This document shows positions 26,019 to 34,145 of a stretch of 43,839 nucleotides of DNA, one piece after another; the first letter of the stretch is position 1; every line of letters begins with the position of its first letter. The DNA lies in the IMG/VR virus record IMGVR_UViG_3300035204_001919, positions 1 to 43,839 of that record; one strand, given 5' to 3'. This DNA comes from a virus. The position numbers were made by a program, and so were the translations under genes. The notes beneath the pieces are model-generated. The model was not told where the DNA came from. It searched no databases and saw nothing but the letters and a program-made list of their open reading frames with translations.

Positions 26019-27108
26019 TTAAAACTTCGTCCTCCGATATACCCATTATTCTTGCTTTTAATTCGTCAATACTAGATAAATTTTGCACCTCGTCTTTAAT
26101 AGCTTTCTTTCTATTTTCGGCAAGCTTTATCATCTTTTGTCTACTCTCTTCACTTTTCCACATTTGTACTAGATTAAGGATGCTGGCATTTTCTTTGATT
26201 TGCTTTTTTAATCTATCACTCCTTTTCTCTTTTAAGCTTTCTAATAATTTTTGCTGTCGATTAACGCATTGATTATATTCTGTTTGAGCATCGCTAATAG
26301 CTTGAACCAAACTCATAGACATTCTCCTGCCCTCTGTGTCGTCCGCATTGAGGTCTAGCAACCTATTCATTCGCCTAATTCTTCTTTGGATGTTGGAGGC
26401 AATAACTACCTCTGCGGAGAGAACTATGTATTGGTCAACCTCTTCCTGTGTTAAGTCTCCCTTGTCGCTTGTATACCTCACAAAAGAACTTTCAAATAGA
26501 TTTCTATCTGATTGCGTATCGTAGTTGTTAATTTGATGATTGAATCTATAGGTCGACAGATATCTAATAAGAGCGTTTATACAGACCTTCTCATGTCCAG
26601 TTATTTTCTTTTTGTCTATACCATTTAATACATATTTATTGATTGTCGTTATAGCTGAGGCAAACGTCTTAGGAGGCAAATATTGATTTAGAGTATTTTC
26701 TAGTTCTCCGTCATCTCGTGGTATAGGCTCTAAGGTTTTTAGGTATTCCTCTAGTAAGATGGCTTTTTTATGAAAGTTCGTTATTGTGGAATCGTCCTCT
26801 AATATTCTCGCCATATCCACAGCGCTCATAAATTCTCTATTATTATTAGCGAATTCCTTATCTTCTTCTGAGAGTGACGCTTTTACTGCTTCATAATCGT
26901 GAGAACTTTTTGCTTTTTTTCCTTCCTCAGCTAAGATTTTTTTTACAGCCCTGCCATACACGCTTCTTCCATCTCTTTGCTTTGAGGAGGCGTCTGGATG
27001 ATATTTATTACAATAAAGTTCTGTTAACTTTTTAATCTCAGAGGTTCCCTCATAAAAAGCTTCCAGTATATATTGCTTTTGCTCATCGTTAGGATTCAAT
27101 TCATCCAT
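26011..27108 (-). CDS. Helical DNA-transaction protein, possible small terminase
   Basis: 365 residues. The N-terminal ~60 residues (NDEQKQYILEAFYEG...LTELYCNKYHPDAS...GRAVKKILAEEG) could be a helix-turn-helix. The remainder is almost all helical, with a long Gln/Lys/Arg-rich coiled coil at about 265-345. A helix-turn-helix plus coiled coil upstream of terL is the usual arrangement of small terminase subunits, but the protein is longer than most. It overlaps the nuclease gene. Assignment is positional. Confidence 0.45.
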   Translation of the reverse strand: MDELNPNDEQKQYILEAFYEGTSEIKKLTELYCNKYHPDASSKQRDGRSVYGRAVKKILAEEGKKAKSSHDYEAVKASLSEEDKEFANNNREFMSAVDMARILEDDSTITNFHKKAILLEEYLKTLEPIPRDDGELENTLNQYLPPKTFASAITTINKYVLNGIDKKKITGHEKVCINALIRYLSTYRFNHQINNYDTQSDRNLFESSFVRYTSDKGDLTQEEVDQYIVLSAEVVIASNIQRRIRRMNRLLDLNADDTEGRRMSMSLVQAISDAQTEYNQCVNRQQKLLESLKEKRSDRLKKQIKENASILNLVQMWKSEESRQKMIKLAENRKKAIKDEVQNLSSIDELKARIMGISEDEVLNG

Positions 27109-27111
27109 GAC

Positions 27112-27834
27112 TTAGAATATATCAATTTCGTGATTTTCTAAGCTTTTTTTTACTTTTTGAATGATCCTTTTCTTTACATTTTTAATTTGTTTATAGCCCG
27201 GCGACCTGTTTTTTTCTGATGTTTTGTACCCCATTAGTTTGGCCGCTTCCAATTCGGTTTTGTGTTCTATATACAGAAATTTATATATTGACCATTCATT
27301 AGGTTTCAAAATGACTTTCATTTTAGCATGCAATTTCTCTGCAGCTAACTCTATGTCTGGATAGTCCCTTTGGAATATGCTCTTAATTTCATTAGCATGA
27401 TTTTCTAATGGAAGAGGCATTTTCGTATCATAAGCGCTTTTTTTATTTTTTAACCAATTCTTATATAAAGGGCATTCTGCACTTTGTTTATTATAAATAC
27501 TACAGCCTATATCTCCATCTGACGCAGCGCATCTAGAGCAGGGTTTAACGAAGTTTGTATAATTGTTGCGTATTAAATTTTTTATCTGATTAGATATTAT
27601 AGTTCTTACCCAAGGGGCCAATTTTTTAGATGGGTCATATAGGTGCCACTTTCTATATATATGTATTCTTAATATTTGAGATACATCTTCGAAATCCATC
27701 CACGCTAAAGCAGTAAGTCCCCATTTAGGTCTTTTCTTAGCGATCTCTATGTCTATTTCTTTTAGACAGTCTTCGAATTTCGGTCTTTTTACTTTTTTTG
27801 AAGATTGTTTCTTAGGCTTTTTTTTATTTGTCAT
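27112..27834 (-). CDS. Sigma factor-like transcription regulator with Cys cluster
   Basis: 240 residues. After a Lys-rich start, residues about 22-92 resemble sigma70 region 2: MDFEDVSQILRIHIYRKW, then DPSKKLAPWVRTIISNQIKNLIRN. Residues about 160-230 resemble region 4, with a helix-turn-helix (KTELEAAKLMGYKTSE). Between them C99, C102, C111 and C121 form a possible zinc site not usual in sigma factors. T4 gp55 is a known small phage sigma that directs late transcription; a like role here would explain the repeated GTGTAAAT motif. Function inferred. Confidence 0.7.
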   Translation of the reverse strand: MTNKKKPKKQSSKKVKRPKFEDCLKEIDIEIAKKRPKWGLTALAWMDFEDVSQILRIHIYRKWHLYDPSKKLAPWVRTIISNQIKNLIRNNYTNFVKPCSRCAASDGDIGCSIYNKQSAECPLYKNWLKNKKSAYDTKMPLPLENHANEIKSIFQRDYPDIELAAEKLHAKMKVILKPNEWSIYKFLYIEHKTELEAAKLMGYKTSEKNRSPGYKQIKNVKKRIIQKVKKSLENHEIDIF

Positions 27835-27842
27835 TCATTTGA

Positions 27843-28268
27843 CTATTTAGGTTTCCTCTTCCTTGTTCGCTTTTTTGAGGGCTTACCTTGTTCCTTTTTT
27901 GTGCTTTTGAATCCCGCTTCTTTTTTAAATTGAGCTAATGATTCTTTATTGCTAATATTCGGCGCTTCTCGTTTCTCCAGAGGCGCTAATCCCCCTACTT
28001 CGTCATAATTAACTTGACTCATTTCGCCAAAGGTTTCTACGTTTGGCGTCATTAACTCTATATCCAAACTCTGTTGAGATAAATCATCCTTGGACCAATT
28101 GATATGTTCACCGTCGTCATCATTTTCTAACTCTGTCTCTTTATGAAACTCTGATATGGAGCCTCTTGCTTTTTCTGTTAGAGGTGTTCCGCAATTAGAG
28201 CAAAAGCTAGGCTTTACTGCACCATAAGAAATCGCACCGCCACAAGAAAAACAATACATTTTATTCAT
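27843..28268 (-). CDS. Zinc-ribbon protein
   Basis: 141 residues from ATG 28268. The longer reading frame from 28325 would run through the promoter and is rejected. A double zinc-ribbon lies at the very start (YCFSCGGAI and SFCSNCGTPL), followed by an acidic middle and a highly basic tail (KKRTRKRKPK). It is the first gene of the run to the sigma-like and nuclease genes. A nucleic-acid-binding or transcription role is plausible. The start has the -10/6 nt/ATG pattern and a second ATG three codons on. Confidence 0.65.
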   Translation of the reverse strand: MNKMYCFSCGGAISYGAVKPSFCSNCGTPLTEKARGSISEFHKETELENDDDGEHINWSKDDLSQQSLDIELMTPNVETFGEMSQVNYDEVGGLAPLEKREAPNISNKESLAQFKKEAGFKSTKKEQGKPSKKRTRKRKPK

Positions 28269-28274
28269 GTGTCT

Positions 28275-28304
28275 ATTATAATATAGAAACAGGCATTTAG
28301 CCAA
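28275..28304 (-). promoter_or_regulatory. Sigma70-like promoter, -10 six bases from ATG
   Basis: TTGGCT (28299-28304), 18-base spacer, TATAAT (28275-28280), then AGACAC and the ATG at 28268. It is divergent from the plus-strand gene at 28344. Confidence 0.6.
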
Positions 28305-28325
28305 AAAAATAAAAAGGTTTTTCAT

Positions 28326-28333
28326 GTGTAAAT
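28326..28333 (+). promoter_or_regulatory. GTGTAAAT candidate phage promoter (plus strand)
   Basis: Plus-strand GTGTAAAT, ten bases before the ATG at 28344. TATATTACGC lies between the motif and the ATG. It is the plus arm of a divergent promoter region. Confidence 0.4.
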
Positions 28334-28343
28334 TATATTACGC

Positions 28344-28568
28344 ATGAGACTTTCAAAGAAAATGAAAGATTTGATGAATAAATTAGACCTTATTGGTAAG
28401 AAGTCTTTACCATTATGTAAACATGAGAATACTAAAATATCTAACTCAGCTATAGAAATTAATCAATTAGCACAAGAAATATATAAGGAGCTAGATAGAA
28501 TGGAACATAATTTTAGACATGAAGAACAAGGGGTTAACACAGACGAGCCTATAGTGAGGTTTCTTTAG
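28344..28568 (+). CDS. Small helical hypothetical protein (plus-strand island)
   Basis: 74 residues, Lys-rich at the start and acidic at the end, predicted helical. No motif recognised. It is divergent from the zinc-ribbon gene and 35 bases upstream of a glycosyltransferase-like gene on the same strand. Confidence 0.55.
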   Translation: MRLSKKMKDLMNKLDLIGKKSLPLCKHENTKISNSAIEINQLAQEIYKELDRMEHNFRHEEQGVNTDEPIVRFL

Positions 28569-28603
28569 GTGGCTTGCCCTTTTAAGTGTATAATAAGGCC
28601 GAG

Positions 28604-29590
28604 ATGCCTTTAGAAAAAAAAGTAGATAATTCTTTTATATATTGCAACGAGCCCTGCTATATTGGTTGTGACTTTCATGGAAATCTTCATACATTGATAA
28701 GGCTTTTAACGAAAATAATTAAAGAAAACAACCTAAGTGTTAATTTTAACCTAGTCACCCATGTCGATTCGGACATCGAAATTTGGCGGTTCAAGCAACG
28801 AGGCGGTCCGCAGCATGCGCTAGAACATGCTTTTCCAAACGATAATAAAGTTTTAAATTTTTTTCTTCAGGTAGAACATAATCTTGTTTTAGAAGGAGGG
28901 GAGGGCTCGGGCGTTCTCGTTGACGCAAAGAGAGGGTCGATAGATTCCATGAGTGACGACAGCAAGTACTTTGTTAGAATAGTGCACGGAGAAATATACG
29001 AAAAGTTCGATGGCATTATAGAATACAGCGTGCCTAACATAGAGAACATGAGGCTGAGCGGTTACTATGCTAACACTTTAGACAAGACGGTATACGTACC
29101 GCCATTACAATTCGAATATAACGCTGGATTAATGGCCGAGAAGAGCATTGACATTGCGACTTCTTTTTTATCCGTCACACCCAGAAGAGCCTCATTGTTA
29201 GATGATTTTAAAAAAAATAATTTTAATTATTCAAATCTTCATGCATTTCATCCAGAGGAGTTAAGAGAGGCTTTGGATAACACCAAGATATTAGTGAATA
29301 TTCGTCAGTCAGATTTCCACCACACCTTTGAAGAATTTAGAGTATTACCTGCCCTGCAGAGAGGGGTGGTCGTAATTAGCGAAGACGTACCGTTGCGAGA
29401 GTCGATTCCATATCATGAATATATAGTATGGACTAGTCAATACGGTATCATAGACGCTGTTAAACGTGTAAGCGAGAATTATCAGTCTCATTTCCACAGC
29501 ATACACGGTCAGTCTTCGCATATACAAAATGCCCTTGTGGATATGGAAGCAAAGGCCTATAGAGATTTAGAGGCATTATGTCTCAAGTGA
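28604..29590 (+). CDS. Glycosyltransferase-like protein (GT-B/CgeB-like C-terminus)
   Basis: 328 residues from ATG 28604; a GTG at 28586 lies inside the likely -10 (GTGTATAAT) and is rejected. The C-terminal half has the GT-B donor-site pattern: TKILVNIRQSDFHHTFEEFRVLPALQRGVVVISEDVP, similar to CgeB-like and related glycosyltransferases. The N-terminus (CYIGCDFHGNLHTLIRLL) would be the first Rossmann strand-loop-helix. It is on the plus strand against most neighbours and overlaps the end of the 72-residue gene tail to tail. Confidence 0.65.
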   Translation: MPLEKKVDNSFIYCNEPCYIGCDFHGNLHTLIRLLTKIIKENNLSVNFNLVTHVDSDIEIWRFKQRGGPQHALEHAFPNDNKVLNFFLQVEHNLVLEGGEGSGVLVDAKRGSIDSMSDDSKYFVRIVHGEIYEKFDGIIEYSVPNIENMRLSGYYANTLDKTVYVPPLQFEYNAGLMAEKSIDIATSFLSVTPRRASLLDDFKKNNFNYSNLHAFHPEELREALDNTKILVNIRQSDFHHTFEEFRVLPALQRGVVVISEDVPLRESIPYHEYIVWTSQYGIIDAVKRVSENYQSHFHSIHGQSSHIQNALVDMEAKAYRDLEALCLK

Positions 29591-29794
29591 GGTTTCTCTA
29601 AGTTTGGCTGCCCAATTATAATGAGAATCTTGAAGTGGATTGGGATAATCTTTATTCTTTACTCTAGACATCCATTGTCTTTTCCCGCAATCACTGAATC
29701 CATTTAGAAATTGTATTAGCTCTTGTTGGGCTTTATAATCCGACAGAACGACACTCTCTTCGTCTCCGTCAGAATAGTGAAACTCTATTTTCAT
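29576..29794 (-). CDS. Small hypothetical protein
   Basis: 72 residues, acidic start (KIEFHYSDGDEESVVLSDYK), then helical with WMSRVKNKDY. No family recognised. It starts at an ATGA overlap with the Cys-rich gene and converges on the glycosyltransferase gene. Confidence 0.5.
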   Translation of the reverse strand: MKIEFHYSDGDEESVVLSDYKAQQELIQFLNGFSDCGKRQWMSRVKNKDYPNPLQDSHYNWAAKLRETSLET

Positions 29795-29967
29795 TTACAT
29801 TTGCAGCCGCCTTTTTTGCAACATTTTTTCTCATGGCAATCACACTTGCATTTATCTAAGTTGCAAAGCCCAACCTTACAAAACCAATGACGAATCTTTT
29901 TGCCGAGCCAACCGTGATTGGGATCTTTCTTGACGAATTTGCCTGCTCCTGAACTCCACGTCCCCAT
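29791..29967 (-). CDS. Cys-rich 58-residue protein
   Basis: ATG at 29967 is preceded by AAGGAG, eight bases upstream. The product starts MGTWSSGAGKFVKKDPNHGW and ends in a dense Cys/Lys tail: CNLDKCKCDCHEKKCCKKGG then CKCK. Eleven Cys in 58 residues suggests metal binding, metallothionein- or zinc-cluster-like, or a disulfide-rich peptide if exported; there is no signal peptide. Coupled to the 72-residue gene by ATGA. Not recognised. Confidence 0.7.
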   Translation of the reverse strand: MGTWSSGAGKFVKKDPNHGWLGKKIRHWFCKVGLCNLDKCKCDCHEKKCCKKGGCKCK

Positions 29968-29969
29968 GA

Positions 29970-30335
29970 TTATTTCTCCTTAAGGGATTCCCAGAGATCA
30001 GAATAATTCCCTTTGCTGTTCTTTACTAGCTTGCCGCTTTTGTCTCTATGCTCGCCCTTCTTACAGGCGCGTTTCTTCATTTTCTTTTTGGGAACTCCGT
30101 CTTTTCGACGTTGCACATTTTTCCCGGGATAATCTTTTGCGTATCCTTTTTTCTTCGTGGAAGCTTCTTCTACAGGAACACATTTTCCATCTCTTTCTTC
30201 ATAACCTTCTTTACAATTTGGAGGATAGCCAGCCTTATCATTGGCATCTAATGAATGAGAGCCGCATACGCAAGGTAAGTGGTTACAGTTAGGGCAAACG
30301 CCTTGAGTAAGATCAATTTCTATTATTTCTCTCAT
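29970..30335 (-). CDS. Cys-containing basic hypothetical protein
   Basis: 121 residues from ATG 30335; a GTG 15 bases upstream falls in the promoter-like GTGTATTATAAT. The N-terminus has CPNCNHLPCVCG, a likely metal site, and a second segment NCKEGYEERDGKCV. The C-terminal half is very Lys/Arg-rich. The gene ends two bases before the Cys-rich 58-residue gene. A DNA-binding or virion-internal protein is possible. Not recognised. Confidence 0.55.
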   Translation of the reverse strand: MREIIEIDLTQGVCPNCNHLPCVCGSHSLDANDKAGYPPNCKEGYEERDGKCVPVEEASTKKKGYAKDYPGKNVQRRKDGVPKKKMKKRACKKGEHRDKSGKLVKNSKGNYSDLWESLKEK

Positions 30336-30356
30336 TTTATTATAATACACTTTTTT

Positions 30357-30770
30357 TTACAATTCTTCTATTCTTTTTGCTTTGTCATCTATAACTAGAT
30401 CGCAAGCAGGCTTAATATATTTACCCTTTGAACCTGTTGAAAGGTCGTGGAATTTACATCCCCAAGACTCTAATTGTGACCAAGTGAATTCATAATAGCA
30501 TTTACCGAGTGATATAGACTTTTGTGAACCACCTCTAGCTGTCCAGTAGACAACGTACCACCCTTCGTCATATAATTTATTTATTTTAGCTATGTTTTCA
30601 TTATTAGGCTCAGCCAAATTATATTGCCTTTTTCCGGGATAAAAACAGATCGTTTCATCTATATCAACCAACACTACTTGGCGATCATCGGATGATAATT
30701 TTTTAGATTCATGAAAGTCCATGTCTTCTGCTAACTTTCTATATTGTGAATGTTCTGGATGTTCGCTCAT
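30357..30770 (-). CDS. HAD-superfamily phosphatase
   Basis: 137 residues. VVLVDIDETICFYPG is HAD motif I (DxDxT, acidic nucleophile). VVYWTARGG is motif II, and CDLVIDDKAKR supplies the motif IV acids. Small, without a large cap. Related small HAD proteins occur beside capsule and sugar genes, and a sugar module lies upstream. It overlaps the end of the ClpP-like gene by four bases. Substrate unknown. Confidence 0.8.
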   Translation of the reverse strand: MSEHPEHSQYRKLAEDMDFHESKKLSSDDRQVVLVDIDETICFYPGKRQYNLAEPNNENIAKINKLYDEGWYVVYWTARGGSQKSISLGKCYYEFTWSQLESWGCKFHDLSTGSKGKYIKPACDLVIDDKAKRIEEL

Positions 30771-31531
30771 TTTTTATTTCCAATATGCTCCGGCATAATT
30801 CCTCTAATCTCATCTATAAGCTCTAGCTCTAAACATTCGTCTGCTGAAATCCACCAGTCTTTTCTTTCCCAATTTCTTTTAATCTTCTGTTTAGTTAATT
30901 TAGACCTAGAAGTAAAAACATCAAGAATCCTTTCTTCAATTCTTTGTACGAATTTTACTTCATCTTCTATTTCGAAAGTCTTTCCGTAAGCACCAAAGGC
31001 TGCACGGTGAATCATCATCCAACTTTGATGCCCAATCCATCTTATGTCTCCAGCCATCAAGAGAATCCCCGCCATTGACGCGGCCATACCAAGAGAGCCA
31101 GTTGTAATCTTATGACCTTTGCTCCTCAGTTCTTGTATGAAATCGAACAATTCAAATCCATCAATAATACTACCGCCGGGAGAAGAAAAGACAATCTCCA
31201 TATCGCATTCGGGATCGAGCCGACTCCATTCGGTGAGTTTTTTCATACAACTCTTTACAGACCCATGGGAGATTTCTCCATCATATCTATAGAGATGATT
31301 TTCTTCATCAACGGACCGCTCTTTCTGAAATTTCCTATGGACATTAAAATAACTAATCTCTGCTTCTTTTAATTCTAATTCAGCCTTTCTAAGCTCCGCC
31401 TCCATCTTCGCAGTTTCGACTCGTATTTTATCGGTCTCTGCTTGTTTTTGATCAAGGTCAGCTTGAATTTCTGCCTCACTTCGGTTGCGGTCTGGTAGTT
31501 TTTCTAGATTGTTACTTTCTTCTTCGCTCAT
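30767..31531 (-). CDS. clpP: ClpP-like serine protease with coiled-coil N-terminus
   Basis: 254 residues. Residues about 15-70 are a long charged coiled coil absent from cellular ClpP. The ClpP fold follows: FSSPGGSIIDGFELFD, GMAASMAG with catalytic S152, WMMIHRAAFG with H175, and an Asp in RKDWWISADECLELELIDEI. Phage ClpP-like proteins may process heads or act with host Clp ATPases. A TAGGAG site lies upstream of the ATG. It lies downstream of phoH and is far from the capsid genes, which have their own candidate protease. Confidence 0.88.
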   Translation of the reverse strand: MSEEESNNLEKLPDRNRSEAEIQADLDQKQAETDKIRVETAKMEAELRKAELELKEAEISYFNVHRKFQKERSVDEENHLYRYDGEISHGSVKSCMKKLTEWSRLDPECDMEIVFSSPGGSIIDGFELFDFIQELRSKGHKITTGSLGMAASMAGILLMAGDIRWIGHQSWMMIHRAAFGAYGKTFEIEDEVKFVQRIEERILDVFTSRSKLTKQKIKRNWERKDWWISADECLELELIDEIRGIMPEHIGNKK

Positions 31532-31553
31532 TATAAGAATCTCCTATATTATA

Positions 31554-32333
31554 TTAACCCTCATTGTTAAGTTTTTGAATTATAAATTTAACTAATTCTG
31601 ATCTCATTATGTCTTCTTCGGTGAATTTAAATGTATAAATACCCATTGCGGCACTCTCTTCATCAGAAAAAGTTTTATATAAATATCTAAAACCCCCTTG
31701 AGAAGATTCCGTTCTTAAGTCAGTTTGCATGGGGTCAGCCAGAACAAAACACCTACTGCCTTGACCCATTCTAGTCAATACTGTAGTAATCTCCTTAAGT
31801 GATGAATTTTGTGCTTCATCTAGAATTATACATTTTCCTGTCCAGTTCATACCTCTAGCGAAGTTCACTGGAAACATAGACACCCTGCCCTGTTCTTCTA
31901 GTTTTTCAGGCTTTGTTTCTAATAGTAATTCGTCTAACTTATCAAGGAAAGGTAAATTATAAAATCTTAATTTTTCATTTGCGTCTCCGGGTAAGAACCC
32001 GAGGCTTCTATCAGAACTCTCCACCGCAGATCTAAGATACATAATATCACTAATACATTTCATGTTTAGAAGTTGCAATCCGCAGTATGTAGCTAAAAGA
32101 GTTTTACTGGTACCAGCTGGACCATCGACAAAGACTATCTTAGTGTTATAGTCTAAAGCTACCCTAAAAAATTCTTTTTGTTTATCGGTCCAAGGAAATT
32201 GGTTTAGCTTTATTTGTCTTTTAATAGGGTTTTCGACTATGAATTTATTTGGTTTTTCGCTTAGGTCATCGGCGAATTCTCTATCACCTCTTATTTTGAC
32301 CTTACCCGTGGATCTAGTTTTCTTGGCAGGCAT
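31554..32333 (-). CDS. phoH: PhoH-like ATPase
   Basis: 259 residues. Walker A GPAGTSKT (71-78), Walker B-type CIILDEAQNSS, and the trailing TRMGQGSRCFVLADPMQTD are typical of PhoH. The first ~35 residues are a basic extension. PhoH-like NTPases are widespread in marine phages; their role is uncertain, with RNA metabolism or phosphate stress proposed. A GTGTAAAT motif lies seven bases before the ATG, so the message would have almost no leader. Confidence 0.9.
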   Translation of the reverse strand: MPAKKTRSTGKVKIRGDREFADDLSEKPNKFIVENPIKRQIKLNQFPWTDKQKEFFRVALDYNTKIVFVDGPAGTSKTLLATYCGLQLLNMKCISDIMYLRSAVESSDRSLGFLPGDANEKLRFYNLPFLDKLDELLLETKPEKLEEQGRVSMFPVNFARGMNWTGKCIILDEAQNSSLKEITTVLTRMGQGSRCFVLADPMQTDLRTESSQGGFRYLYKTFSDEESAAMGIYTFKFTEEDIMRSELVKFIIQKLNNEG

Positions 32334-32340
32334 TAAAGGT

Positions 32341-32348
32341 ATTTACAC
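32341..32348 (-). promoter_or_regulatory. GTGTAAAT candidate phage promoter for phoH
   Basis: Minus-strand TTATAATGGTGTAAATACC, seven bases before the phoH ATG. TATAAT just upstream could be an overlapping host-type element. Confidence 0.5.
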
Positions 32349-32357
32349 CATTATAAT

Positions 32358-32882
32358 CTAATAATTGAAAAATTTCAACACGCACTCATTAATTTTAGAG
32401 GTTACATAAACACATGGAACTCCCTGTTTTTCATAATAATCAACTAATTTATAATTATCCTCATAGATACAAATCTTACCATACTTCTTCTTTAAAGAAT
32501 TAATTTTTTTTATTTTACTTTCTACTGCTCCGCTACCTAACCCAATAAACTCTATGGATTCGTCAAATCTTTTTCTTATATGAGGCTCCACTCTTTGTTT
32601 TCTTGCAGTAAGAATTAATTTATTTTTTCGAGCATTAAAGATGTCTAGCACAGGATTAATAGGATAAGCAAGTTCCCAATTTATAGAATCAAATTCAAAG
32701 AAGCTACTATCATTAATAATTTCATCGGACCCCGGAATATAAGAGTGAAATTCTTCGGGAGTTATTCTAATCCCAGTTTTACCGTTTACGTTAAGGCTGC
32801 CTCTAGGGCTCCAAACGACGACACTCTCAGATGTTCTGTAGAGAGTATAATCAAAATCAAAGATATGTAAATGATCATCCAC
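32358..32882 (-). CDS. HAD-superfamily phosphatase paired with cytidylyltransferase
   Basis: 174 residues from a GTG at 32882, which overlaps the stop of the preceding gene; a longer frame from 32951 would overlap it by 77 bases and is unlikely. HIFDFDYTLYRT is HAD motif I, LILTARK motif II, and ICIYEDN the motif IV region. It may remove a phosphate from a sugar or polyol intermediate of the neighbouring pathway; a nucleic-acid repair role is also possible for this HAD type. Confidence 0.75.
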   Translation of the reverse strand: MDDHLHIFDFDYTLYRTSESVVVWSPRGSLNVNGKTGIRITPEEFHSYIPGSDEIINDSSFFEFDSINWELAYPINPVLDIFNARKNKLILTARKQRVEPHIRKRFDESIEFIGLGSGAVESKIKKINSLKKKYGKICIYEDNYKLVDYYEKQGVPCVYVTSKINECVLKFFNY

Positions 32883-33297
32883 GTATTCTAGCTTTAATTT
32901 CTGTTGTAGATATACCCTTGGTATAGGGAATGTAAGCGAGTACGATGTCATTTTCGTCTAACCAATCTTGCGTAAAATCCATTTGTGAATAATAGTCTTT
33001 ATGAGCCCAATCATCACCTATAGCTAAAATCTGAGGCTTAATTAATCTAATGCTAGGCTTACTATCTGTTCCGCCGATATTAGGTATTACTTTATCTACA
33101 TATGGACATGACATTAGACTCTTTTCTCTTTCGGAGAAGGTCATTATAGGAGGACTCCCTTTGAAGTCATTTATAAATTCATCAGTGTTTAAGGATACTA
33201 CGACTTTATCGCTCATCATTTGACATTTATGTAAAAAATTTACATGGCCATAATGGAAAAGGTCGAAAGTCCCTCCGGTATATAATATCTTATTCAT
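32875..33297 (-). CDS. Cytidylyltransferase (glycerol-3-phosphate/TagD-like)
   Basis: 140 residues from ATG 33297. GTFDLFHYGHVNFLHKC holds the HxGH nucleotidyltransferase motif, and KGISTTEIKARI is the second conserved motif (ISTTxI). Length matches TagD-type enzymes, which make CDP-glycerol; related ones make CDP-ribitol or activated heptoses. With the HAD partner and glycosyltransferases, it could activate a polyol phosphate for a surface polymer or for virion decoration. Confidence 0.85.
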   Translation of the reverse strand: MNKILYTGGTFDLFHYGHVNFLHKCQMMSDKVVVSLNTDEFINDFKGSPPIMTFSEREKSLMSCPYVDKVIPNIGGTDSKPSIRLIKPQILAIGDDWAHKDYYSQMDFTQDWLDENDIVLAYIPYTKGISTTEIKARIRG

Positions 33298-33298
33298 G

Positions 33299-34114
33299 TT
33301 ATCCAAATCTACCTTTTTCTGCTTCGAGCATGGACGTTGAGTCCCAGCATCCTCGAAATTTAGTAAAATATTTAGTTTTATGTATTAAGTTAAGCCTTCC
33401 ACATAATGCGTGACCATAACTATGTGAAAACTTCACTTCAGCATCTCGAACATGCTTGCCTAACTCAGAAAATGCATATCTACATACAAGACTGCAGTCA
33501 CCCTTATTAAACCAACCCTTAGAAAGAAGGTTGGCGAGTTTCCCCTCTGACCCGCATGATGCGCTTTTACTCTGAATGTCATAGTGAAAATCGTATTCCT
33601 TTATCCTCGCTGAGGATATTTTATACATATGACACAGTCCTTGCCAATCGAGAAATAGCTCCTCATCATTATTAAAAACCATACTCCAAAACTGTTCGCT
33701 TTCTATTTGCGTGCTACATTGCAGAAGTAGTCCAAATTTATGATTATCAGTGAGAAGGCGGTCTCTCATAAATGCCCAGCCCCCTAATTCATACCCTCCT
33801 CTTTTATTATAAAGTACCTCTATTCCTGTTTCTGAGGATAGCTTTAAAAAAGCCACGCCTTCTTCTCCGGCCACTTGTATAAACTCTGCATCATTTTCTG
33901 AGCTATTTATAATAAATGCCAGATCTGTATATTTATTCATTTCCTCAACACATTGAGGAATCTCTAAAAGTTTTTTAAGAAAATTTGAAAGAAAACAAAT
34001 ATGAACCGCGGTACCTAAGACTACCGTTAAGTTATCCAAGGGATTAGCAAAAGGGGGAGGGGCGGAGAAAGTCGCAGCGATCCCCTCAGCGTTCTTTTCT
34101 ATAGGCGTGTCCAC
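33299..34114 (-). CDS. Putative glycosyltransferase-like protein of the sugar module
   Basis: 271 residues from a GTG at 34114. LTVVLGTAVHICFLSN near the start and LYNKRGGYELGGWAFMRDRLL in the middle recall the N-x-G-(Y/R)-(D/E)-x-G motif of rhamnan synthesis F-like glycosyltransferases. The match is weak. The C-terminal half is Cys- and His-rich. It sits between RmlB and the cytidylyltransferase. A GTGTAAAT motif is exactly six bases before the GTG, suggesting a leaderless message. Confidence 0.45.
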   Translation of the reverse strand: MDTPIEKNAEGIAATFSAPPPFANPLDNLTVVLGTAVHICFLSNFLKKLLEIPQCVEEMNKYTDLAFIINSSENDAEFIQVAGEEGVAFLKLSSETGIEVLYNKRGGYELGGWAFMRDRLLTDNHKFGLLLQCSTQIESEQFWSMVFNNDEELFLDWQGLCHMYKISSARIKEYDFHYDIQSKSASCGSEGKLANLLSKGWFNKGDCSLVCRYAFSELGKHVRDAEVKFSHSYGHALCGRLNLIHKTKYFTKFRGCWDSTSMLEAEKGRFG

Positions 34115-34120
34115 ACCTAC

Positions 34121-34128
34121 ATTTACAC
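34121..34128 (-). promoter_or_regulatory. GTGTAAAT candidate phage promoter
   Basis: Minus-strand TTTGGTGTAAATG, six bases before the GTG at 34114. It would allow the cytidylyltransferase block to be expressed apart from the rml genes. Confidence 0.45.
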
Positions 34129-34145
34129 CAAAAAAAGATTATTAT

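Noticed and set aside
32882-32951. Longer start for the HAD gene at 32951
   Set aside because: It would overlap the cytidylyltransferase by 77 bases and translate its conserved ISTTEI region in another frame; the GTG at 32882 fits a short coupled overlap.
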